DNA from: Bernardetia sp. | Lineage (GTDB): Bacteria > Bacteroidota > Bacteroidia > Cytophagales > Bernardetiaceae | Assembly (NCBI RefSeq): GCF_020630935.1 | Contig: NZ_JAHDIG010000009.1 | Span: 26,453-90,452, forward strand | DNA: 64,000 nucleotides | Direction of reading: 5' to 3' | Shown here: positions 37,978-46,940 of the stretch, in pieces | Layout of the letters: each line of letters opens with the position of its first letter | Position numbering within the stretch: position 1 is the first letter of the stretch | Position numbers and translations under genes: made by a program | Notes under the pieces: generated by a model | Told to the model about the DNA's origin: nothing | Database searches by the model: none | What the model saw: only the letters and a program-made list of their open reading frames with translations

Positions 37978-40900
37978 TACTCTAATACCAATAATTGTAA
38001 TATCATCTCGCTGCTCTTCTCCTCTTTGATGTACATCTAATGCTTGTTCCATTTTTGCTTTTTGTTCGTAGAGTTTTAAGGTAGAAATTTCTTTCAAAAA
38101 TCTTAACAGCTTTGGCGTACCGAATTTTTCTTGTTGTGTATCATTTTGGTCTGCATATCCGTCAGTTGTCAGATAAATCATAGAATCTTTTGGTAGCTCT
38201 ACAATTTGTGTTTCAAATTTTTTATTTACTTTATTTCGCACACCTCCAATGGTTTTGTTGTTGCCACGTAGATAAATAGCTTCTTTGTGTTCAGTATTTG
38301 TATAAATAAGTGGACGTTTTGCTCCTGCAAAAGCAACTTCTGTATGAGTGTCTTTATCTTTCAATCTACAAAAAGCAATATCCATTCCGTCGTCATTAGC
38401 TCTGTCATCTTCTCCTTTTAGTTCTCGTTCTTGTTTTAAGGCTGTTCTGACTTGATGATTGAGTTGTTCTAAAATTTCACTAGGCTCAAATATTTTTTTC
38501 TCATTGACAATCTCATTCAAAATAGAGTGTCCAATCATAGACATAAAAGCTCCCGGAACTCCGTGTCCAGTACAGTCCACAGCAGCGATAAAGGTATAAT
38601 TATCTATATGAGAAAACCAGTAAAAATCTCCAGAAACAATATCTTTTGGGCGAAAAAGAACAAAGTAGTCTGGTAAATACTGTGTCATTCTTTCACTAGA
38701 AGGCAAAACAGCTTGCTGAATCGTTTGAGCATAACGAATAGAGTCTGTGATATTTCTGTTCTTACTCTGAATAGTATTGTATGCCTTCGCATTATCAATA
38801 GCTATTGCTGTATAGGATGCCAATGAGCTAAGAAGGGCTACCTTGTGTTCGTCATAGACATTTTTTTCAAAACTTTGAACTGTAATTACGCCAATCGGAC
38901 GGTTTTCGACAGATAAAGGAAGATAAATCAAAGAACTTGGAAGCTCTCCTGCTGTTGCTTCATAACTCTTAAACTTTTTAGGGTATTCTTTTTCAAAATC
39001 GTTTATCAAAATAACTTCCTGCTTTCCTAAACACTGTACAGAAAAATGTTCTTTATTAGAAACATAGTCGGAATGGTCTGGCAACACTTCGCCTCTTTCT
39101 ATAAAACCTCTAAATTTGATTCGCTTTTCAGCAGGTTCATAAATCCCTATGCCAAAAGCCTCTGCTGGCATAAGTTGATTTACTTTTTCATAGAGTGTTT
39201 GTGCAATATCTTCTACATGAAGAGAAGCTGTAATTTCTCTACCAATATCAGAAAGCGTATTTAGATTTTGATATGATTCTTCTATTTCTTCGTTTTTCTG
39301 AACCAAAACAACGGCTTGCTGCTCTAGCTCTGCATTTTTCTTTTCTATGTAGTCTCTTTGAGACAAAATTTCTTCTTGTTGTTGTTCTAATTCTTCATTT
39401 TGCACCAAAATTTCTTGTTTCTGCTCTTCTAAAGCTAAGTTTTGTGAGCTGATTTGGTCTTTTTGTTTGGTTATGCGTTCATTTTGCTCTGAAAGTTGTT
39501 TGTTAGCTTTTTGTTTTTGGAAAAATGCAAAAAGAATAATTAAACCAATCAGTAAGGCAAGTGCAATCGCACCATAAAGAACATAACGTAAGAGTCTTTC
39601 TTCTTTTTCTGCTAAATTTTTCTTCTCAATTTGCTCTGCTTTGAGTTTGTTTTCTAGTTCTAAGTTTTTAATTGCCTCTTTTTGCTTTTCTTTTTCTAAA
39701 AGCTCTTGTTTGAGAGCAAGGTCTTTTATTTCCTGTTCTTTCTCTAAATCTTTAATAGCCTGTTCTTTTTTCTCACTTTCCAACTGTTGTTGAGTAAGTA
39801 AAAGGGCTTGCTGTGTTTTTTGTCTTTCTAAATTAGCATTTCGTAGGTTGGCTTCTTGTATGGTTTTGTCTTGCAATTCTAGTTCAAGGTCTTGCAATTT
39901 TTTATCTGTCTCTAATTGTTTTTTCTTAGAAGCAAGGTCTTGAATTTCTTCATCTACCAAAAGGAGTTTGAGTTCTTTTTCATTCTTCTCAAAAGCAATT
40001 TGACGCTGCAAAGACTTTTGCAATTCTTCCTTTTCATTTTGAGAAAGAGAATCACGAACGGCTGCATACCTTCCATAATATGAATAAGCATTTCTAAAGT
40101 CGTTCTGACGCTGATAGATTTCAGACATAGTTCTATAACTTGTTGTCAAAACTTCTGCGTTGTTTGTTGCCTTTGCCAGTTTTATTGCCTCTGCTGTGTA
40201 GGCACGAGCATTCTGAAAATCCCTACGAAGAAGGTAAATAGCAGCCAAATAATTGTAAGCTTGGGCTACCTCATCTGTATTCCCATTTTTTTTAGCTGAT
40301 TGTAGAGCTTGCGTAAAATAATTTAAAGAGTTTACATAATCTCCCTTAATCTGATAAATTACGCCAATATTTGTTAGGGTGGTAGTATTAGGCTTATCTG
40401 CTGGATTAAAAGTGAGAGATTGTTTAAAATTCTCTAAAGAAGTATCATAATCTCCTAAAAATTTATTCAAAAAACCAATATTATTTAAAGCAACGGCTGT
40501 TCCATTATCATCCTTCTTTGCTTTATGGATTTCCAAAATTTGAGTATTGTATTCTAACGCTTTTTGGTAATTACCTATTATTTTATACAAATCTGTAAGG
40601 CTACGAAAAGTCTCTAGTTTGCCTTCTGTATCATTATCGATGTTATAAATTTCCAAAACAGCTGTGTAATAAGCTAGTGCTTGGTCGTAGTTTTTTAGCT
40701 CTAAGTGAGCATCTGCAATACTTGAGAGTAACTTGGGGTGTACATCTTCACCTAATTCTCCATAAATTTCATTCGATTTAGTAAGATACTCTAACGCTTT
40801 GCCTTCTACTTCTTGTTCTTGATAAAATTCGCCTACTTCTTGGTAGGTTTCTGCTAGTAGCTTTCTATTTCCTAATTTTTCTATATTTTTTAGAGCTTGC

Positions 40901-41256
40901 AAATACCAACGTAAACTATTGGTAAACTGATTTTTGCCCCTATAAATATGTGCAAAATGAAGTATGCTAGTAGTAAGTTCTGTTTGAGTATTGCCTTGAA
41001 GAGCAGAGCTAAAGGCTTGTTGTGCATATAAAAGTCCACGTTCGTAGTTCTGTTCTTCTATACTGATACGTGCCATCTCATTTTTGAGATGTGATTTCAA
41101 ACTATCTGAATCTGCTTTTTCAACCTGTTTTTGTAGTTGTTCTATGCTTTGTCCAAACGTATTGGTAGATAATACGACAGAAGCCACAAAAGATACAATC
41201 CAAAACAATATTTTTTTGAATTTCAAATCTGTATGACTGTTTGGTGTTATACACAT
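37975..41256 (-). CDS. TPR - coiled coil - GAF - SpoIIE phosphatase
   Basis: The 1093-residue protein has a signal peptide ending TFG before Gln36, so the TPR region (about residues 40-400, repeats such as YYTAVLEIYN and NNIGFLNKFLGDY) is periplasmic. A long coiled coil (420-560) leads to one membrane helix (about 567-588), then a second coiled coil and a GAF domain (about 690-840). A SpoIIE PP2C phosphatase ends the protein (about 845-1093) with DCTGHGVPGAFMSM, YLTTDGYADQ and RDDITIIGI intact. It is a one-protein sensor: periplasmic TPR input, cytoplasmic phosphatase output, by family on a phospho-STAS or anti-sigma partner. The output half closely resembles the other two SpoIIE proteins in the window. 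Confidence 0.92.
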   Translation of the reverse strand: MCITPNSHTDLKFKKILFWIVSFVASVVLSTNTFGQSIEQLQKQVEKADSDSLKSHLKNEMARISIEEQNYERGLLYAQQAFSSALQGNTQTELTTSILHFAHIYRGKNQFTNSLRWYLQALKNIEKLGNRKLLAETYQEVGEFYQEQEVEGKALEYLTKSNEIYGELGEDVHPKLLSSIADAHLELKNYDQALAYYTAVLEIYNIDNDTEGKLETFRSLTDLYKIIGNYQKALEYNTQILEIHKAKKDDNGTAVALNNIGFLNKFLGDYDTSLENFKQSLTFNPADKPNTTTLTNIGVIYQIKGDYVNSLNYFTQALQSAKKNGNTDEVAQAYNYLAAIYLLRRDFQNARAYTAEAIKLAKATNNAEVLTTSYRTMSEIYQRQNDFRNAYSYYGRYAAVRDSLSQNEKEELQKSLQRQIAFEKNEKELKLLLVDEEIQDLASKKKQLETDKKLQDLELELQDKTIQEANLRNANLERQKTQQALLLTQQQLESEKKEQAIKDLEKEQEIKDLALKQELLEKEKQKEAIKNLELENKLKAEQIEKKNLAEKEERLLRYVLYGAIALALLIGLIILFAFFQKQKANKQLSEQNERITKQKDQISSQNLALEEQKQEILVQNEELEQQQEEILSQRDYIEKKNAELEQQAVVLVQKNEEIEESYQNLNTLSDIGREITASLHVEDIAQTLYEKVNQLMPAEAFGIGIYEPAEKRIKFRGFIERGEVLPDHSDYVSNKEHFSVQCLGKQEVILINDFEKEYPKKFKSYEATAGELPSSLIYLPLSVENRPIGVITVQSFEKNVYDEHKVALLSSLASYTAIAIDNAKAYNTIQSKNRNITDSIRYAQTIQQAVLPSSERMTQYLPDYFVLFRPKDIVSGDFYWFSHIDNYTFIAAVDCTGHGVPGAFMSMIGHSILNEIVNEKKIFEPSEILEQLNHQVRTALKQERELKGEDDRANDDGMDIAFCRLKDKDTHTEVAFAGAKRPLIYTNTEHKEAIYLRGNNKTIGGVRNKVNKKFETQIVELPKDSMIYLTTDGYADQNDTQQEKFGTPKLLRFLKEISTLKLYEQKAKMEQALDVHQRGEEQRDDITIIGIRV

Positions 41257-41464
41257 AGAAGGAGTAAGTTAAAAAACTGACTAGATATTAAAACATAAAT
41301 GGTTTTTTAGCTAGGTAGGTAGTAAAATCTTCTTACAATATGTTAAATATTTTCCATAATTACAATCTTCATTACTGAAAATTATCAAAACCTCATCTAG
41401 TAAATATAACTTATCCAATCAATAATTGAACTAAAGTAATTTTCACTCAAAAAAACAAAATAAA
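41257..41464. other. Divergent spacer between phosphatase and tetR genes
   Basis: AT-rich spacer with no ORF. The tetR-proximal part carries the operator pair and -7 box listed separately; I see no clear promoter for the phosphatase gene. Confidence 0.4.
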
Positions 41465-41508
41465 TGAATAAAAATTCACCCAAAACCTATTTAATGAATA
41501 AAAATTCA
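41465..41508. promoter_or_regulatory. Tandem TetR operator candidates upstream of tetR
   Basis: Two copies of the inverted repeat TGAAT-N4-ATTCA (41465-41478 and 41495-41508) are spaced by 30 bp, close to three helical turns. A third copy lies before the SDR gene (42158-42171). The second copy ends 2 bp before the -7 box, so binding there would block RNA polymerase. Confidence 0.7.
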
Positions 41509-41510
41509 TT

Positions 41511-41518
41511 TATATTTG
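41511..41518 (+). promoter_or_regulatory. Candidate -7 box of tetR promoter
   Basis: TATATTTG matches TAnnTTTG exactly and lies 41 bp ahead of the tetR ATG, just downstream of the operator pair. No good -33 element is visible, which would suit a regulated promoter. Confidence 0.55.
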
Positions 41519-41559
41519 CATCATCTAACTAAAACCAACCCACTATTTTATAATCAAAA

Positions 41560-42135
41560 ATGGCAAGAGCTAAAGATGAAAATAAAGTAATAGCAATTTA
41601 TGAAGCAACATTAAAGTTAGTGCTAGAAAATGGCTTTACTGGTCTGAAAATGAGTAAGGTAGCTAAAGAAGCCAAACTGGCAACAGGCACTTTATATATT
41701 TATTTCAAAGACAAAGAACAACTAATCAATGCGCTCTATCTTTATATCAAAACAGAACAAACTAAACAGTATTTTTGGGATTATTCTGAAACAGATAGTT
41801 TTGTTTCTAATTTCAGAAAGCTGTGGTTTAGAGTAGTAGAAGTAGGAATGAAACAACCAGAATATGCAATTTTCATGGAGCAGTATTACCGTTCGCCTTT
41901 TATAAAAGAAGACTCAAAAGTACAAGGAGAAGCTCTTATTTCTCCAGTATATCAACTTTTAGAAAGAGGCAAAGCCGAACAACTTATTAAAGATATTCCC
42001 TTAGAACTCTTAGTTTGTCAGCTTTTGGGAGCTACCAACGAACTGATAAATTTGCATCAAGAAGGTAATTTTAAAGTAACAAAAGTTCATTTAGAGGCTA
42101 TGTTCAAAATGTCTTGGGACGCTATCAAAAATTAA
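41560..42135 (+). CDS. TetR/AcrR-family transcriptional regulator
   Basis: The 191-residue protein has the N-terminal TetR helix-turn-helix at about residues 10-55 (VLENGFTGLKMSKVAKEAKLATGTLYIYFKDKEQL, shown here as motif boundaries LENGFTG to YFKDKE). The C-terminal ligand-binding and dimer domain is all helical and unspecific. The same inverted repeat occurs twice in front of its own gene and once before the SDR gene 55 bp downstream, so autoregulation and control of the SDR are likely. The inducing ligand is unknown. Confidence 0.9.
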   Translation: MARAKDENKVIAIYEATLKLVLENGFTGLKMSKVAKEAKLATGTLYIYFKDKEQLINALYLYIKTEQTKQYFWDYSETDSFVSNFRKLWFRVVEVGMKQPEYAIFMEQYYRSPFIKEDSKVQGEALISPVYQLLERGKAEQLIKDIPLELLVCQLLGATNELINLHQEGNFKVTKVHLEAMFKMSWDAIKN

Positions 42136-42157
42136 ATCTATTTTTTTAAGAAAATAA

Positions 42158-42171
42158 TGAATATTTATTCA
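42158..42171. promoter_or_regulatory. TetR operator candidate upstream of SDR gene
   Basis: TGAAT-attt-ATTCA is the third copy of the motif found before tetR. It lies in the 55-bp gap between the two genes, 19 bp ahead of the SDR start codon. Confidence 0.65.
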
Positions 42172-42190
42172 TTTAAAAACGTATAAAGCA

Positions 42191-43006
42191 ATGAAAAAAA
42201 CAATGTTAATCACAGGTGCATCAACAGGAATTGGAAGAGAAACAGCTATCTATTTTGCTCAAAAAGGTTGGAATGTGGCAGCGACTATGCGTACTCCTTC
42301 TAAAGAAACTGAATTGCAAAAAAATTCTTCTATTAAGCTCTATGAGTTAGATGTAACTAAAAACGAAACTATTGAAAAAGCTTTAACAGAAGCTAAAAAC
42401 GACTTTGGTAGAATTGATGTCGTAGTCAATAATGCTGGTTTTGGAGCAGATGGTGTTTTCGAATCTATGGATGATGAGTTTATCAAAAATCAGTTTGAAA
42501 CCAATGTGTTTGGTCTGATGCGTGTTACTCGTGAGGCAATAAAACTAATGCGTGAGCAAAACGGAGGTAAAATTATTCAGATTGCTAGTGTGGGTGGACG
42601 TGTGGCGTTTCCATTGTATAGCATTTATCATGCTACTAAATGGGCTGTTGAAGGCTTTACAGAATCACTCCAATATGAAGTAGCTCAATTTAACATCCAA
42701 CTCAAAATCATTGAACCAGGGGCGATTAAGACAGATTTTTATGGACGTAGCCGTGCATTTAGTAAGCCAGATTATACAGATGTGTATGATAATTTTGTAG
42801 AAAAATGCGAAAAAGTAGCGATGGAAGCAGGAGATAAAGGAGCTGATTCAGTAAAAGTAGCCAAAACGATTTTTAAAGCAGCTAACAGTAATTCTAACAA
42901 AATGCGTTATCCGATTGCCTTTCCTGCCAACGTTCTTCTTCCTGCCAAAAGAATCCTTCCAGAAACAGCATTTTATTCTATTGTAAAGTCTAATTATAAA
43001 ATTTAA
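42191..43006 (+). CDS. Short-chain dehydrogenase/reductase
   Basis: The 271-residue protein is a classical SDR: cofactor loop TGASTGIG (residues 8-15), NNAG (80-83), catalytic Ser133, Tyr146 and Lys150 (YHATK). It has no signal peptide and would be a cytoplasmic NAD(P)-dependent oxidoreductase. Arg34 after the second strand (ATMRTP) hints at NADPH preference. The substrate cannot be told. It follows tetR at 55 bp with a matching operator between, so it is probably the main target of that repressor, perhaps for detoxification of a carbonyl compound. Confidence 0.92.
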   Translation: MKKTMLITGASTGIGRETAIYFAQKGWNVAATMRTPSKETELQKNSSIKLYELDVTKNETIEKALTEAKNDFGRIDVVVNNAGFGADGVFESMDDEFIKNQFETNVFGLMRVTREAIKLMREQNGGKIIQIASVGGRVAFPLYSIYHATKWAVEGFTESLQYEVAQFNIQLKIIEPGAIKTDFYGRSRAFSKPDYTDVYDNFVEKCEKVAMEAGDKGADSVKVAKTIFKAANSNSNKMRYPIAFPANVLLPAKRILPETAFYSIVKSNYKI

Positions 43007-43080
43007 AACAATAGAAATTAGTAAAAGGTTAGTGAGACAATTTTTATAGAGATGCTCATTTTTTGCTAACTTTTTATTTT

Positions 43081-44400
43081 ATGTCAAAGAAAAAACAGAT
43101 TGCTATCTTTTGGTTTCGTAGAGATTTGCGTTTAGATGACAATGCAGGACTATATCATGCTTTGCGTTCAAACTTTGAGGTTTTGCCTCTTTTTATCTAT
43201 GATACAGATATTTTGGAGCAATTAGAAGATAAAGACGACGCTCGCCTAACAATGATTTATAGGTATTTGAAGAAAATTAAAGAAGAACTAGAGAGCAAGA
43301 AAATAGGTAGTTCGCTTTGTATAAAAATTGGCAAACCCATAGAAATTTATAAAGAACTTACCAAAGAGTATGAGATAAAAGAAGTCTATACCAACCACGA
43401 TTATGAGCCGTATGCAAAAATTAGAGATGAAAATATCAAAGAATTTTTAGGGGGAAAAGATATTGCTTTTAAAACCTTCAAAGACCAAGTTATTTTTGAA
43501 AAAGATGAAGTGTTGAAAGATGATGGTGAGCCGTATGTGGTTTATACACCATACAGCAAAAAATGGAAAAGCAAATTAAAGCCTTTTTATTTAAAGCCTT
43601 ATCCAACAGGTAAATATTTTGATAATTTCTATAAAACCACACACTTTGATTTTCCAACTTATGAACAAATTGGCTTTGAAGCTAATCGAAGCCCACATAT
43701 TCCCTCTGACGAAATCCCAGAAGACATTATAAAAAACTATGAAGAGACAAGAGATTTTCCTGCCAAAGAAGGAACAAGCCGACTTAGTCCACATCTTCGT
43801 TTTGGAACAATCAGTATCAGAAAACTAGCCAAAGTTGCCAAAGAAACTAATGAAAAATATTTCAATGAACTGATTTGGAGAGAGTTTTATATGTCTATTT
43901 TGTATCATTACCCAAAAGTTGTCGATACAGCATTTCGTGAAAAATATGACAGAATTCCTTGGCGAAACAATGAAGAAGAATTTGAAAAATGGTGTGAAGG
44001 CAAAACAGGTTATCCACTTGTAGATGCAGGCATGCGACAGCTCAACGAAACTGGTTTTATGCACAACCGTGTGCGTATGGTAGTGGCAAGTTTTCTTACC
44101 AAACACTTACTCATCGACTGGCGATGGGGAGAAGCATACTTTGCTAGAAAACTACTAGACTACGAACTCTCTTCGAATAATGGAGGTTGGCAGTGGGCTG
44201 CAGGAAGTGGGGTAGATGCTGCGCCCTATTTTCGTATCTTTAATCCAGAGTCTCAACTCAAAAAATTTGATAAAAATCAAAAATATATCCGTACTTGGAT
44301 TGAAGAAATAGATACCAAAAATTATCCAAAACCTATCGTAGAACACAAAGTAGCAAGAGAAAGAGCCTTAAAAACATATAAAGGTGCTTTGAATGGATAA
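43081..44400 (+). CDS. Cryptochrome/photolyase family protein (class I CPD photolyase)
   Basis: I use the ATG at 43081 (439 residues); the upstream frame begins at a TTG with no family support. The N-terminal domain (about 1-130) is the antenna-binding Rossmann fold (IFWFRRDLRLDDNAGL). The FAD-binding helical domain follows, with GTSRLSPHLRFGTIS, the WREFYM helix, MHNRVRMVVASFLTKHLL, and the tryptophan-rich WRWGEAYFARKLLDYE and NNGGWQWAAGSG segments. These are the sites for FAD and lesion binding in CPD photolyases, which split pyrimidine dimers using blue light. All key regions look intact. A cryptochrome role cannot be excluded. Confidence 0.92.
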   Translation: MSKKKQIAIFWFRRDLRLDDNAGLYHALRSNFEVLPLFIYDTDILEQLEDKDDARLTMIYRYLKKIKEELESKKIGSSLCIKIGKPIEIYKELTKEYEIKEVYTNHDYEPYAKIRDENIKEFLGGKDIAFKTFKDQVIFEKDEVLKDDGEPYVVYTPYSKKWKSKLKPFYLKPYPTGKYFDNFYKTTHFDFPTYEQIGFEANRSPHIPSDEIPEDIIKNYEETRDFPAKEGTSRLSPHLRFGTISIRKLAKVAKETNEKYFNELIWREFYMSILYHYPKVVDTAFREKYDRIPWRNNEEEFEKWCEGKTGYPLVDAGMRQLNETGFMHNRVRMVVASFLTKHLLIDWRWGEAYFARKLLDYELSSNNGGWQWAAGSGVDAAPYFRIFNPESQLKKFDKNQKYIRTWIEEIDTKNYPKPIVEHKVARERALKTYKGALNG

Positions 44401-44481
44401 ACTAAGGATATTATTTCGTACAACCCTATTCTTAAAAAATCCGTTTACTTGCTAAACTCATCATTGAGTACAAAAACTTAT

Positions 44482-45651
44482 ATGAAAGACGATACCAAAA
44501 ATACGAAACATTCACAGATGGATGATTTTAGCACGCTAGACTTGGGTAAGTTCAACAAAACCAAACAAAAAGGTAAAGAAAACACGCTCATTCCACTTAT
44601 TACAAAATCTAAAAATAATAGCAGACAGAGTACGCACGCTGAGCGTGTCTATAAATTTCGTATGCAGCGTTTGCAGTACATCAAAAAAGACATCAAGACG
44701 ACTAGAAGCCAAATAGAAAATGCACGCCAACATGTTCGTAAAGATTTAATGCCTATTATTGACAGAATTGCCATACAAAAATTTGAGTTTGTACGGCTAT
44801 TAGATGAAGCTTACCAAAAACAGTTTTTCACCTTCCAACAAAAAGAGCATATCCGAAAAATGATTGAAGATAGAAGTCATCAGCTTTTACAACAATATCG
44901 TTTTGAGCCTGCTCGTAAGATGTATAAAAAATATGTCAAGCACAATCGCAGTTTAGATAATGATGTCTTTAATTCTGCAAGTGATGTAGCCAAAGAGTTT
45001 GCTGAGGCAGTCAATGATTTACTTTTTGATTGGAGAAAAGACAGAGAAAAGAAAAAGCGTTTTGACATAAATGAAGACCCTGAAAAAATTAATGATGGAG
45101 AAGAAGGGTTTCAAATAGAAGACGAAACCAGTAAAAAACGTGTTGTTTTTCATTCTGAAAAAAAAGAAAAGCCTTTTGACACAGCACAAGCATTGCGTCT
45201 GCTTTACACACGTCTAGCCAAAGACCTTCATCCAGATTTGGAGCAAGATGAAAAGCGAAAAACTGAAAAAAATGAGGTAATGCGTCGCCTTACAGAAGCC
45301 TACAAGAATGAAGACTTGTATGAACTTTTACAAATTCAATTTGAGTATAATGCTGATAGCTCAGAGAATTATACAGAAGCCTTGCCCGAAGAACAGTTGA
45401 GTGTAATTAATGAAACACTGCTTTCCCAAATCAAAAAATTACAAGAGGAGTATAAGGAAATGACTGTTTTTGGAGAAGATGCCGTTTTGTATCGTCAGTT
45501 TTGCTCTCCTAATGACATAAAAGGAGACATGACACGTATCAAAATCAATCGCCACAAGGAAGAACTCGTCTTCGAACTTCTAGATTTGAAAGATGAAATA
45601 CAAATTGTGATGAATAAAGATAAGTTTGAAAAATATCTAAAAAGTTTGTAA
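44482..45651 (+). CDS. J-domain-like protein with long helical N-terminus
   Basis: I use the ATG at 44482 (389 residues); the frame extends to a TTG eleven codons upstream. The N-terminal 200 residues are charged and helical, probably coiled coil. At about residues 235-285 lies a J-domain-like helical hairpin with the hallmark His-Pro-Asp at 250-252 (TRLAKDLHPDLEQDEKR), so it may recruit a DnaK-type chaperone. The J-like segment sits in the second half rather than at the N-terminus, unlike DnaJ. The last 100 residues are unassigned (CSPNDIKGDMTRIKINRHK). It has no membrane segments. It follows photolyase by 81 bp, and the DnaK link is inferred. Confidence 0.7.
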   Translation: MKDDTKNTKHSQMDDFSTLDLGKFNKTKQKGKENTLIPLITKSKNNSRQSTHAERVYKFRMQRLQYIKKDIKTTRSQIENARQHVRKDLMPIIDRIAIQKFEFVRLLDEAYQKQFFTFQQKEHIRKMIEDRSHQLLQQYRFEPARKMYKKYVKHNRSLDNDVFNSASDVAKEFAEAVNDLLFDWRKDREKKKRFDINEDPEKINDGEEGFQIEDETSKKRVVFHSEKKEKPFDTAQALRLLYTRLAKDLHPDLEQDEKRKTEKNEVMRRLTEAYKNEDLYELLQIQFEYNADSSENYTEALPEEQLSVINETLLSQIKKLQEEYKEMTVFGEDAVLYRQFCSPNDIKGDMTRIKINRHKEELVFELLDLKDEIQIVMNKDKFEKYLKSL

Positions 45652-45700
45652 ATCAAATAGTTAAATATTTCCTTTGTAGTTCTTTAGATACCTTTTTTCC

Positions 45701-45769
45701 TGTTCTGTGAGTCACATAACAGCTTTTTTTTGATATTAAAAGCCGTTGTTGGTATCTCCACCAACAGCT
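45701..45769. repeat. Two-hairpin relic related to element B
   Basis: TGTTCTGTGA-g-TCACATAACA (45701-45721) is the 21-bp palindrome of element B with one change. It is followed by a TGTTGGT/ACCAACA hairpin (45747-45766) like the second hairpin of element B. The terminal inverted repeats are not recognisable. It lies downstream of the J-domain-like gene. Confidence 0.6.
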
Positions 45770-45816
45770 AATATTAAACATTACTTACCTTCCTACTATA
45801 AAACTATTTTGCCAAA

Positions 45817-45990
45817 ATGATTGAAAAACCATTGCCTGCCCTAGAAAAAGGAGATTATTATTTCAATGAAGAAGGTTTAATGGTTTTTACCAGTCAGTAT
45901 CATCTAAAAAGAGGATATTGTTGTAAAAATGTGTGTTTGAACTGTCCTTGGGATTATAAAAGAAGCAAAAAGAAACCAAAAAAAGGTTAG
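45817..45990 (+). CDS. Small Cys-rich DUF5522-like protein, 57 aa
   Basis: The frame starts at an ATG at 45817 and ends with a TAG at 45988-45990. The product has GDYYFNEEGLMVFTSQYHL followed by RGYCCKNVCLNCPW, that is Cys-Cys-x3-Cys-x2-Cys-Pro-Trp, and a basic tail. The pattern fits the small DUF5522 family of Bacteroidota, whose four Cys residues probably bind a metal. The function is unknown. Its last 4 bases overlap the end of the convergent gene at 45987. It would be missed by a 60-codon cutoff. Confidence 0.8.
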   Translation: MIEKPLPALEKGDYYFNEEGLMVFTSQYHLKRGYCCKNVCLNCPWDYKRSKKKPKKG

Positions 45991-46940
45991 TACATGTCTC
46001 TTATCAAGACATAATCAGCCTCTACATTTAGTGTTGTATCTTTAAATTGAAGTGTGTTGTCTAATAGCATAAAATCTTTGACGATATAAATATCTCCTTC
46101 CCAATTTTTGTGAAACTCTCCAGATTCGTCATAATTATTTGTCCAAGTAATAAACAAAACACGCCCTTCTCCTTCTTTAGTGATAGGCACTTTTTGAAAG
46201 TCTGTCTGCATAGAAAGATAACTGTAGAGCATCGGTACGCTCATTCCATACAACACCTCTGCATTGTAAGTCTTTCCTTCTTCTACTACTCTAAATTCGG
46301 GTTTTACATATATTTCTCCATTGTTGTAAGGAAAATTTCTTACCATATCGTTCATATAGGGCTTAGAATTAAAATCTATTACTTGATGTTGCAGTAGCCA
46401 TGTTTTTGCTTCCAAAGTCATTAGAGCAGTATTCCAAATAATAGGTAAAGTACTTTCTAAGTTCCATAGAGCTAATTCTTCTTGAGAGTAAGCATACGAA
46501 CCCAAATTACAATCTTGACACCTGTCTAAAATAACATCATCATAGGCATTCAAACTGTCTTTTAATAAGCCTTGAGTGTCTTGAGATAAAAATAGAGGTT
46601 TGTCTTTGTCTGATAGGCTTGTTTTTGAAAGTATCATTTCCTCTCGGAAAGCACCTATACGTTCTCTTAATGACTGGCTTTTGTCATAAGCATATTCCAT
46701 ACTTCTAAAATTTCTAAGCGAATCTCCTTTTACGTCTGACCAATTTGTTTTGAAATAACCTATTTTATTTTTGTCTTGGTGATACAGATTAAAAAAAATA
46801 CTCAAACGATTATTTGATTGTTCGACCAACCTAAGACTCTGTTCGAAAACTTGTTTACGTGAAAATACATCGTATGCCAAAGCTATTGACACAACAATAA
46901 CCAAAATCCATAAAACTAATGAAATAGCATTTTTTTTCAT
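45987..46940 (-). CDS. Membrane-anchored protein, possibly GldM-like N-terminal fold
   Basis: The 317-residue protein has one N-terminal membrane helix (about residues 7-24), a helical region to about 190 (LRLVEQSNNRLSIFFNLYHQ; STLPIIWNTALMTLEAKTWL) and then a beta-rich domain starting VVEEGKTYNAEVLYGM. The order of one membrane helix, helical bundle and Ig-like domain resembles the N-terminal half of the gliding/T9SS motor protein GldM, but it is shorter and I cannot show homology. It has two Cys in DRCQDCNLG. Its ATG overlaps the stop codon of a small upstream membrane ORF (ATGA), suggesting translational coupling. Confidence 0.55.
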   Translation of the reverse strand: MKKNAISLVLWILVIVVSIALAYDVFSRKQVFEQSLRLVEQSNNRLSIFFNLYHQDKNKIGYFKTNWSDVKGDSLRNFRSMEYAYDKSQSLRERIGAFREEMILSKTSLSDKDKPLFLSQDTQGLLKDSLNAYDDVILDRCQDCNLGSYAYSQEELALWNLESTLPIIWNTALMTLEAKTWLLQHQVIDFNSKPYMNDMVRNFPYNNGEIYVKPEFRVVEEGKTYNAEVLYGMSVPMLYSYLSMQTDFQKVPITKEGEGRVLFITWTNNYDESGEFHKNWEGDIYIVKDFMLLDNTLQFKDTTLNVEADYVLIRDMY

